17,056 nucleotides of DNA, taken from the NCBI GenBank assembly GCA_040235375.1, contig JBECKQ010000223.1, positions 1 through 17,056 of the forward strand. The letters run 5' to 3'. Both the position numbers and the translations under genes were made by a program. Within the stretch, counting starts at the first letter, position 1, and each line of letters starts with the position of its first letter. The notes below the pieces were generated by a model that was not told the DNA's origin, did not search any database, and worked only from the letters and a program-made list of their open reading frames with translations. This DNA is from JBECKQ01 sp040235375. Lineage in GTDB: Bacteria; Planctomycetota; Phycisphaerae; UBA1845. Positions 7,213 to 13,869 of the stretch are shown piece after piece.

Positions 7213-8730
7213 TTGAACGAGCGCCACGCGGCGGCAGCCTCCCGGCTGCTGCTGATACACCCTGATCCCATTTGGCGAGATCGCCTCGCTGCGGTGGCGA
7301 AGCGACTGGAGTTCACCGTCGTCGGTGCGTCTGATCTGCGCGGCGGGATTCATGAACTCCGCCAGCGCGGGGCGTTCGGCGTCGTCGTCGTGAGCACGGC
7401 CGCGGTCGGTTTCGCAGAGGACGGCCACAGCGCCGAGGCGTTCACGGTTTTGCGACCGCTCATCCGCTGCGCCGGCCAGGCCCAGTTCGTCATTCTCGCC
7501 CACCAGCCCTTGAGCATGGAAGCATGCTCGGAGATCATCCGCCTGGGAGTCGCCGGTATTCTCGATGCCGCGGACGAGAAACTCGATGAGGCGGCGCTGG
7601 TCCATCGCCTGGGACATGCCCGCGAGCGGTTCCGCAGCGCCCGGACGGAAGGAATCGAGCTGAACGGACTGCACTCCGTGGCCGGCGACTCGCTGGTCTG
7701 GCGGAGCCGGGCCATGGACGAGGTGATCGCCAGAGCGGCGAGGGCGGCCCAGGTCTCGGACGTGCCCGTCCTGATCTTCGGCGAGTCGGGCACCGGCAAG
7801 CAGCTTCTCGCCGAACTGATCCACCAGCTCGATCCCAAGAGGTCGCACCAGCGTCTGCTGAGCGTCAATTGCTCGGCGATCAGCGGAACGCTGGCGGAGA
7901 GCATGCTGTTCGGTCACGTAAAGGGGGCGTTCACCGGGGCGTTGGGACCGCGGAAGGGGATCTTCCGCGCCGCCGACGGGGGCACGGTTCTGCTCGACGA
8001 AATCGGTGAGATGGACCTCGCCCTGCAACCGAAGCTGCTTCGCGTGCTTCAACAGGGCGTGGTGATGCCAGTCGGCTCGGATGACGAGATCCCGATTGAT
8101 GTGCGGGTCATTGCGGCGACGAACCGCCGGCTGGCCGCCAATGTCGAGGAATCGAAATTCCGGCTCGATCTTTACCAGCGATTGAACGTCATCGGCCTCG
8201 AGATTCCCCCGCTTCGCGAGCGGCCGGAAGACATACCGGTGCTCATCCGGTTCTTCCTGCGCCGATACGCGGACTACTACGAGCGACCGATCGACACCGT
8301 GGAACCGCAGGTCTACGAGTATCTCGCAGGATGCACGCTGCAAGGGAACGTGCGGGAGCTCGAGAACGTCGTTCGCCAGACGCTGGCGTTCAAGACATCC
8401 GGCACAACGCTGACGCTGGATGACGTTCCGCCCGCGCTGGTGCGGGGCCAGCGAAGGAACGGCACGGACAGCCGGATGATCCTCACCGAGCTCGCCCACG
8501 CCGCCTGCCGCCTGGTGGACACGGGGGCGATGACGCTGCCGCAACTCATGAGTATGTGCGAGAAGATGGTGCTGCGGAACACGCTGGCGAACTCGCAGGC
8601 CACGAGTTCGGACGTGGCCAGGCAACTCGGCCTTTCGCGGCGAACGCTGTACAACAAGATCCGGAAATATCGCCTTCCCGCTCCGCGGAGCATTTCGACC
8701 GAAGAGGACTCCTCACAAAGCAGGCCGTAA
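7213..8730 (+). CDS. Sigma-54-dependent transcriptional activator with a degenerate receiver domain
   Basis: The 505-residue protein has three parts. Residues 10-140 have a receiver-like pattern of strands and helices, but the acidic pair is replaced by HPDP, the phospho-acceptor Asp lies in a VVVVSTAAV strand with no Asp, and the conserved Lys is missing, so phosphorylation is unlikely. Residues 157-410 form an intact sigma-54 AAA+ domain: Walker A GESGTGK (190-196), the GAFTGA sigma-54 contact loop (238-243), Walker B VLLDEIGEM (259-267), AATN (301-304) and GNVREL (378-383). Residues 455-488 are a Fis-type helix-turn-helix (SSDVARQLGLSRRTLYNKI). I chose TTG at 7213 because GAGAGGAA sits just upstream; an in-frame TTG at 7171 would add 14 residues. 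A perfect sigma-54 promoter lies downstream at 9126. Confidence 0.93.
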   Translation: MNERHAAAASRLLLIHPDPIWRDRLAAVAKRLEFTVVGASDLRGGIHELRQRGAFGVVVVSTAAVGFAEDGHSAEAFTVLRPLIRCAGQAQFVILAHQPLSMEACSEIIRLGVAGILDAADEKLDEAALVHRLGHARERFRSARTEGIELNGLHSVAGDSLVWRSRAMDEVIARAARAAQVSDVPVLIFGESGTGKQLLAELIHQLDPKRSHQRLLSVNCSAISGTLAESMLFGHVKGAFTGALGPRKGIFRAADGGTVLLDEIGEMDLALQPKLLRVLQQGVVMPVGSDDEIPIDVRVIAATNRRLAANVEESKFRLDLYQRLNVIGLEIPPLRERPEDIPVLIRFFLRRYADYYERPIDTVEPQVYEYLAGCTLQGNVRELENVVRQTLAFKTSGTTLTLDDVPPALVRGQRRNGTDSRMILTELAHAACRLVDTGAMTLPQLMSMCEKMVLRNTLANSQATSSDVARQLGLSRRTLYNKIRKYRLPAPRSISTEEDSSQSRP

Positions 8731-8824
8731 GTGGGCGCGACGCTTCGAGGCTGCATGTCGCTGCATTCCGCCTCCGTGGATGGCGCGCGGTTGCTGTGAT
8801 CATGACTGAGGTAAAGACTCCGTG

Positions 8825-8842
8825 CGTGCACAAACGTGCACG
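8825..8842. promoter_or_regulatory. Dyad site, candidate upstream activator sequence 1
   Basis: CGTGCAC and its exact reverse complement GTGCACG flank a four-base AAAC spacer. The 18-bp dyad lies about 285 bases upstream of the -24 box of the sigma-54 promoter and directly downstream of the activator gene. A dyad of this size fits a Fis-type activator dimer. Binding by this activator is inferred. Confidence 0.5.
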
Positions 8843-8998
8843 AATCGGCGCCAGGCTTGCACGCCTGTTGCGCATCGGGGCAATTCCGACACATGAGACG
8901 TCCGACCCCCTTACGAATGCGGCAGTCCGCTTCTTATCGCCCGCCCCACCAACTCAACCCGCTTTGCCGTTTTTTTCACAGCCGCCACGGTCGAAATC

Positions 8999-9016
8999 TG
9001 TGCCAAAACGTGCGCA
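8999..9016. promoter_or_regulatory. Related degenerate site, candidate upstream activator sequence 2
   Basis: TGTGCCAAAACGTGCGCA shares 13 of 18 positions with the dyad at 8825-8842, keeping GTGC-NN-AAACGTGC at the same spacing. It ends about 110 bases upstream of the -24 box, a typical distance for an enhancer of sigma-54 transcription. Confidence 0.45.
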
Positions 9017-9125
9017 AACGCGTTACTAATTCTTTTCGATCGGATGGCGGCGAGGCGGTGGGCGAAACGCTGTTTCGAGGGGGCGACAGTGGTATTCACG
9101 TGATTTCGGCCGGGTGCGCCGGTCG

Positions 9126-9141
9126 TGGCACGAGATTTGCT
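9126..9141 (+). promoter_or_regulatory. Sigma-54 (RpoN) promoter, perfect consensus
   Basis: TGGCACGAGATTTGCT matches the sigma-54 consensus TGGCACG-N4-TTGC(A/T) at every defined position. The invariant GG (9127-9128) and GC (9139-9140) are 10 bases apart as required. Transcription should start near 9152, giving a leader of about 28 bases to the ATG at 9180. Lying next to a gene for a sigma-54 activator greatly strengthens the call. Confidence 0.9.
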
Positions 9142-9179
9142 GCCAATGCTGTTGAGGAGATAGCCGTGAGGTGCAAAGC

Positions 9180-9533
9180 ATGAGCAGGGCAATTCGAGCA
9201 GGCAGCGTCGCGTCGTTCCAACTGAGCGACGTGGAGTGCCCGGATGCCTCGCAGGCCCTCCGGCAGATCGGCCCCGAGTTGAAAGTCACTGGGCAGGTGA
9301 TCTATCTCAGTGACAGCGGCGAACGGCGCGAACACTTCGCCGTTGTCGACGTTCACGGGATTCACACCCCGCTGATCGTCCGGGTCGATCGGCTTCGGCT
9401 GGCACTTGCCGAGCCGCAGCAGGACGACGCGCGGCGGCGCGCATCGCTCGGAGAGAGGAGCAGGCACACCGCAGACGATTCAACCCTCCGATCGATCAAG
9501 CCGTGCATGACGGAACCGGAAAGTCGCGCGTGA
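9180..9533 (+). CDS. Hypothetical protein, predicted sigma-54-controlled
   Basis: I do not recognise this 117-residue protein. It has no signal peptide or membrane segment. Residues 10-75 look like a small folded domain with alternating hydrophobic strands (for example VTGQVIYLSD and HFAVVDVHGIHTPLIVRVDRL), while residues 76-117 are polar, Arg/Asp/Ser-rich and probably disordered. The strand pattern could suggest a small beta-barrel, but this is weak. ATG 9180 has GTGAGG eight bases upstream; a GTG at 9171, preceded by GAGGAGA, is an alternative that adds three residues. It starts about 28 bases after the predicted start point of the sigma-54 promoter and is followed by a long hairpin terminator, so it appears to be a single-gene transcript under the neighbouring activator. 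Confidence 0.68.
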   Translation: MSRAIRAGSVASFQLSDVECPDASQALRQIGPELKVTGQVIYLSDSGERREHFAVVDVHGIHTPLIVRVDRLRLALAEPQQDDARRRASLGERSRHTADDSTLRSIKPCMTEPESRA

Positions 9534-9654
9534 CGAAGATCGCGCGCGCGGTTTCGGTGGAGTAGCGAAACAAACAGCGAAGACCCCTGCGGCCGACGGC
9601 GTCGCCGAGGCGAGTGCGGTTGGCGCAGGAGTGCATAGTGCTCTCTCTCTCCCT

Positions 9655-9704
9655 CCCAGGCCTGGGGTGCTCGCCCTGAGCATCCCTCGCCTGGGAACTT
9701 TTTT
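9655..9704 (+). terminator. Long hairpin terminator after the sigma-54-controlled gene
   Basis: A 7-bp outer stem (9655-9661 with 9689-9695) continues, after a 2-by-2 internal loop, into a 9-bp inner stem (9664-9672 with 9678-9686, one G-T pair) with a five-base loop. After AAC come six T residues (9699-9704). It lies about 120 bases past the stop codon and insulates the downstream regulator gene. Confidence 0.82.
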
Positions 9705-9733
9705 GCGCGCTCGTGGGGGCGGGCCGGGGCCGG

Positions 9734-9762
9734 TTGCTGATCCGGGCTACGGCCGCTACAAT
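9734..9762 (+). promoter_or_regulatory. Candidate sigma-70-type promoter for the GbsR/MarR-like gene
   Basis: TTGCTG (9734-9739) and TACAAT (9757-9762; 5 of 6 to consensus) are separated by 17 bases. The start point would be near 9769, about 25 bases before the ATG and just after the upstream terminator. Confidence 0.5.
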
Positions 9763-9793
9763 CATTTCAAGCATTTCTGAAAGGACATCAGCG

Positions 9794-10531
9794 ATGGCGG
9801 CGCAAACGCTCGAGCAAGCGCGGAACCTCTTCGTCCGGCGTTGGGGGGAGATGGGCGCGACGTGGGGCATCAGCCGAACGATGGCCGAGGTGCACGCCGT
9901 CCTGTTCATCACGGGCAAACCGCTGTGCACCGATGACATTATGCAGCTTTTGCAGGTCTCGCGCGGCAACGCCAGCATGAACCTGCGCCAACTCGTCAAT
10001 TGGGGGCTGATTCGCCGGACGCACCGCCGGGGGGATCGCAAGGATTACTTCGTATCCGACTTCGATGCCTGGCAGATGTTCGAGACGATCACGCGCGAAC
10101 GGCGCCGGCGAGAGGTCGAGCCGATCATCGAGACGATTGAGCGCTGCCGCGGGGATATCGCCGCCTACCTGGCCAGCCTGGAACGGAATGGCAACGGCGC
10201 CGCCGCCCGCGCCGCGAGGGATGGTCAACCGAAGAAACGGCGTACAGGATCGACGCGGGCGTTGTTCGCCGGTCCGTACGACGCCGACGTGTTCGACGAC
10301 GGACCGGGCGGCGCCGATCCGCGGGACGAGGCGCGCCGCTTCGACGACAAGCTGCGCGACATGCTCGAGTTCGTCATGACGATGAACAAGCTGCTGAATC
10401 TGATCCTCGCCGCCGGGCCAGGCGAAGTGAAGCGCCTGACGCGCCTGCTGACCGATCCGCCGTCAGCCGATCTGGAATCGTCGCCGCGACCGGGGAGGCG
10501 GCGTGCAGGATCTGCCAGCAAGCGGCCATAG
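9794..10531 (+). CDS. GbsR/MarR-family winged-helix transcriptional regulator
   Basis: This is a 245-residue protein. Residues 10-90 match the GbsR/YuaC-type winged helix: WGEMGATWGISRTMAEVHAVLFITGKPL, then DDIMQLLQVSRGNASMNLRQLVNWGLIRR as helix-turn-helix, then RRGDRKDYF as the wing. Known relatives respond to choline or other small ligands; no ligand can be assigned here. A helical stretch follows (about 92-132), then a polar linker, a second helical region (about 179-220) and a Ser/Arg/Pro tail, making it longer than many GbsR proteins (about 150-190 residues). ATG 9794 has GAAAGGA ten bases upstream and fits the start of homology. It lies 182 bases upstream of the TIGR03790 lipoprotein gene on the same strand, so it may control that gene. 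Confidence 0.85.
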   Translation: MAAQTLEQARNLFVRRWGEMGATWGISRTMAEVHAVLFITGKPLCTDDIMQLLQVSRGNASMNLRQLVNWGLIRRTHRRGDRKDYFVSDFDAWQMFETITRERRRREVEPIIETIERCRGDIAAYLASLERNGNGAAARAARDGQPKKRRTGSTRALFAGPYDADVFDDGPGGADPRDEARRFDDKLRDMLEFVMTMNKLLNLILAAGPGEVKRLTRLLTDPPSADLESSPRPGRRRAGSASKRP

Positions 10532-10583
10532 CCGCATGGCAGCCGCATGCACGAGGCATCAATTCGGGCTCAGTTTTCCGCCT

Positions 10584-10611
10584 TTGAAGCAGCGCAGGCG
10601 AATTCTACATT
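10584..10611 (+). promoter_or_regulatory. Candidate promoter for the TIGR03790 lipoprotein gene
   Basis: TTGAAG (10584-10589) and TACATT (10606-10611) stand 16 bases apart, each matching 4 of 6 consensus positions. The local drop in GC content supports it weakly. Confidence 0.35.
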
Positions 10612-10713
10612 GTACTTGCCACGGGCCGCTTCCGAGCGCGTCGCCGCATTCCAAGGTCCCAATAACGAACCTGCGGGCCGTGGAGGCGTTTTCTTGATTT
10701 GCAGGAGGGTTCG

Positions 10714-13113
10714 ATGGAGGTACGGCTCCGCCAACTCCGTGCGCCGATTATCGGCCTGGTCGTCTCGTGGCTTATCTGTTCCGCCACTTTGCCGATCGGC
10801 TGCAGAACGACAATGTCGAATGATCTCGATGGGGTCAGCAACGCGGATGGCGACCAGACGGCCGACGACGGCTCGCAGGTTGCGGACGGTAACCCGATCG
10901 TACCGAGTGATGTCGATGCACCGCCCGACGGTCAGGGGGCGGCCAATCAACCGCCCGTCGCGGATGCCGGAGACGACATACACGTCCGTGCTGGAGAAAA
11001 CGTGGTCCTCGATGGCAGCGATAGCTACGACCCCGACGGGGACGCGCTGACGTACGACTGGCAACAGAGCGGCGGCGGTTCAGCCGTGACACTTGAAGAC
11101 GCGGATTCGGCGAGGGCGACCTTCGTGGCGCCGCAGGCTGACTCGGACGTGACGCTCACTTTTTCGCTGACCGTAGGAGACGGCGAGGCATCGAACGCCG
11201 ACGAGGTCGCCATTCTAGTCTCGGCCCAACTTGCCCCCGCAGGCGTGCTTCCCACCTTGTCGATCAACGCATCGCCGACGAACGGCCTCGCTCCACTGGC
11301 TGTCAACTTCGCCGCGGTCTTTGATCGCGATCCACCTGACGGCGCCGTCGTCGAGTGGGATTTCGGCGACTCGGTCGGTACCGGCGGTCTTGCCGTGTCA
11401 CACGTCTACGAGGCGCCCGGCCAGTATGAAGCGACGGCCTGCATCCGCCTGCCGGAAGAGCCTCTCGTCGCTCCGATCTGCGCGTTCAAGTCGATCGTCG
11501 TCGGAAGTGCTCCGGTGACGGGCGGCGGAGGCGGTGGGCCGGTTCCGGGTGAAAACCAACCGCCGGTCGCGGTGGCGGACGTGGACGATGCCGCGCCCGT
11601 CGAGGGCAGCCTGGTCACGCTGATCGGCAACGGCTCATACGATCCGGACAACGGACCCGATGCGCTGACGTATGCGTGGACGCAGACCGGCGGCACGGGT
11701 GTCACGGCCGACCCGCTTTTCGATGCGTCGGCCGCGAACCCGCATTTTACCGCGCCGACCTACACCGGCGTTGCATCGTCCGATCAACTCGTCTTTGAGT
11801 TGACCGTTTCCGACGGCCAGGACTCTTCCGCAGGCGCCGCCGTCAGCGTGACGGTCCGGCCGCCGGACTCTTGTTCCGTCGATTCTGATGGCGACGGTTC
11901 GCCGGATTGCCTCGACGAGTGCCCGAATGACGCGAACAAGACGGAAGCCGGCGTGTGCGGGTGCGGCGAACCGGATGCGGACACGAACGGCAACGGCATC
12001 ATCGATTGCGTGGAGGTGCCGCCCTACCTGCGGACCGCGGAGATGCCGGACAGTTGGCTTGTCCTGTACAACGCCAACAGTTCGGACAGTGTTCAGTGGA
12101 AGACCTGGTATCTGGGCCAATGGGACATTCCCGAGGACAACGCGCTCGCCCTCGACGTCGATCCGAGCGCAGAGCGGATTCAGCGGGATGTCTTCGAAGA
12201 TGACATCTACTTCGCGGTTTATGACTATCTGACGAACAACCCACCGGTGGCTTCGCGGGTGATGGGCATTATTGTCGGCTACCGCGTTCCGGGCAGCTTT
12301 TACGTCGACGACAATACACCCGCTCAGAATGGAGGGGGAGGCTGGTCGGTTTCCAACAAGCTTGCGCTTCTGAGCCCCGGGGACGTCGGATGGTACAAAA
12401 AGGAATGCCCGCACTGGTTCGTGCCGACGTTCGGACCGGGCGACGCTCGCGTGACCAAGGCGACGCTCGCCGCGAATTACTACCTAACGGCACGCATCGA
12501 TGCCCCCACGCTGGCCGACGCCGAGGAACTCACAACGCGCGCCCGCGCCATCACGAGCGGCGCGATCCCGATGACGGGCGACGACTGGCTCTACTACGAT
12601 TATGACGATCCAGGTTCTCCCGGTGGCGATCAATGGGACATCCTACGCTTGACCATCAATGACTGGATCACGAGCGGTCCGCCCGAGCTGTACCCCTGGC
12701 TGGTGTTCGAGTCCGACGGAGCAGCCGCGGATCCGATCCCGCACTGCGCCTTGATGTTCAGTTACTACCGGCTGACCGGCTGGCAGGACGCCGACTGGAG
12801 CGGCGCACCGACCGGACCGCGTATCCTTGGGTTCGCGCTCAACAGCTTCGGCGCCACCACCGTGCGCAGCACGACTGATCTGGGCGGGCGGTTTGTGCCG
12901 AACGCGCTGGTCAACGGGCACTTCGCTGCGGCGATCGGCGCAACCGCCGAGCCTTACGTGCTGACCGCTCCCTATCCCGGCACGATCGTGTGGTGCCTGT
13001 CCGAGGGTCGCACGCTCGGCGAGGCGTTCTTCCATTCCAACCGCTATACGGGCTGGATGTGGGAGGTGGTCGCTGATCCCCTTCTTCGCGTGCCCACCTG
13101 GCCTAAGCCCTGA
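10714..13113 (+). CDS. Predicted lipoprotein: PKD/REJ-like domains plus C-terminal TIGR03790 domain
   Basis: The 799-residue protein has a lipoprotein-type signal (hydrophobic core to a LPIGC box, Cys30), then an Asp-rich linker. Three immunoglobulin-like domains follow: residues 79-170 (PPVADAGDD, GSDSYDPDGDALTYDWQQ), 179-263 (PKD with VEWDFGDS and SHVYEAPGQYEATA) and 281-383 (PPVAVADVDD, GSYDPDNGPDALTYAW). A Cys/Asp-rich segment at 385-433 resembles calcium-binding thrombospondin type 3 repeats. Residues 436-797 match TIGR03790 (WLVLYNANSSDSV, VMGIIVGYRVP, YYLTARIDAPTLADA, IGATAEPYV, GRTLGEAFF, WEVVADPLLRVP). That family is uncharacterised but known to occur in PEP-CTERM/exosortase genomes. 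ATG 10714 follows a strong AGGAGGG four bases upstream. An outer-membrane or surface location is inferred. Confidence 0.87.
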   Translation: MEVRLRQLRAPIIGLVVSWLICSATLPIGCRTTMSNDLDGVSNADGDQTADDGSQVADGNPIVPSDVDAPPDGQGAANQPPVADAGDDIHVRAGENVVLDGSDSYDPDGDALTYDWQQSGGGSAVTLEDADSARATFVAPQADSDVTLTFSLTVGDGEASNADEVAILVSAQLAPAGVLPTLSINASPTNGLAPLAVNFAAVFDRDPPDGAVVEWDFGDSVGTGGLAVSHVYEAPGQYEATACIRLPEEPLVAPICAFKSIVVGSAPVTGGGGGGPVPGENQPPVAVADVDDAAPVEGSLVTLIGNGSYDPDNGPDALTYAWTQTGGTGVTADPLFDASAANPHFTAPTYTGVASSDQLVFELTVSDGQDSSAGAAVSVTVRPPDSCSVDSDGDGSPDCLDECPNDANKTEAGVCGCGEPDADTNGNGIIDCVEVPPYLRTAEMPDSWLVLYNANSSDSVQWKTWYLGQWDIPEDNALALDVDPSAERIQRDVFEDDIYFAVYDYLTNNPPVASRVMGIIVGYRVPGSFYVDDNTPAQNGGGGWSVSNKLALLSPGDVGWYKKECPHWFVPTFGPGDARVTKATLAANYYLTARIDAPTLADAEELTTRARAITSGAIPMTGDDWLYYDYDDPGSPGGDQWDILRLTINDWITSGPPELYPWLVFESDGAAADPIPHCALMFSYYRLTGWQDADWSGAPTGPRILGFALNSFGATTVRSTTDLGGRFVPNALVNGHFAAAIGATAEPYVLTAPYPGTIVWCLSEGRTLGEAFFHSNRYTGWMWEVVADPLLRVPTWPKP

Positions 13114-13869
13114 TACGAAGCGCGGCTGAAGCTCAAGATGGCGTTTCGCGTCCGCGATCAACGTACATTCGGGGATCGTCCCGGGCACTCGCCGTGGCGA
13201 TTCGCCAGAGGTGGGTTGCCCTCGATCTGCAGAGGACCGGCGGTTGGCGCAAGCCATTGTTCCACTCTGTAGTTGGTGCTTCTCTGTTTGTTGTGCGCGA
13301 GTCTGGTCGGCCCGGCTCCTCCAGGGATGACACCCTTCGGCTCGGGCAACCGGCGGGCACCGGCCAGGAGAGGGCGCGTCGCCACCCCTGGCTAACTTCT
13401 TTCACCACCATCACTTGCGCGCGGAGGCCGATCTGCCGACGCCCAAACATACCATGCTGAGGTTTCATAGACGAGGGTACCGATAAAAGACTTGGTTGGG
13501 TCTCCGGAAATATGTAGAATGAGCCTGCTCCCGCGACGAGGCTCCCAATAAACCGATTCGAATCCGACATCGCGATAACACGGGACGGGCAGCGAGCCGT
13601 CTTGCGTGGCGGCGGAGACTTCAGCGAGCCGGCGTGCGCGGCCGACCTGCGCTCCCCGGCAACGGGGACAACGGCAGGGAGGACGAGGAGCAACGCACTG
13701 TCCAGTTTGCAGCACAGCTCCTGAGGAAGATCACGCCGGATTTTTATGGTTCCCGTTTGCACGGACGCTGCTCCGGCAGAGGGGCATGCGCATCGGTTGG
13801 GCACTCATCGTTATCGCGTCACGCAACGGCGGAGCATCACGAACTGACATTGCATTGGAGGGTCACATC
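13114..13869. other. Gene-free interval upstream of the giant secreted protein gene
   Basis: No convincing gene is present in these 756 bases. On the minus strand two overlapping frames are open (13133-13804 and 13392-13715). Around 13400-13570 both give protein-like stretches, yet neither has a ribosome site or a recognisable domain. The same part is less GC-rich than its surroundings and contains a perfect 6-bp inverted repeat (13521-13526 with 13539-13544). It may be a decayed gene or intergenic repeat. I found no clear terminator for the upstream gene or promoter for the downstream one. Confidence 0.5.

Larger units (their letters stand above)
8731..9125. other. Gene-free upstream control region of the sigma-54 promoter
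   Basis: About 395 bases between the activator gene and the sigma-54 promoter contain no convincing gene. The frames open here encode Arg/His/Pro-rich sequences without domain features. The stretch holds the two candidate activator sites, a CAGGC/GCCTG inverted repeat at 8852-8867 and an AT-richer patch at 9021-9040 that could act as a bend. No terminator for the activator gene was found. Confidence 0.55.

Noticed and set aside
9496..9640. Short minus-strand frame with an ATG at 9638 and a GGAGGGAGAGAG run in front
   Set aside because: The 46-residue product has no family features, it lies opposite the end of the small sigma-54-controlled gene, and the purine run is just the reverse of a CT-rich leader to the terminator.
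13133..13804. 223-codon open frame on the minus strand
   Set aside because: It lacks a ribosome site and any recognisable domain, and a second frame overlaps the same region with equal plausibility.
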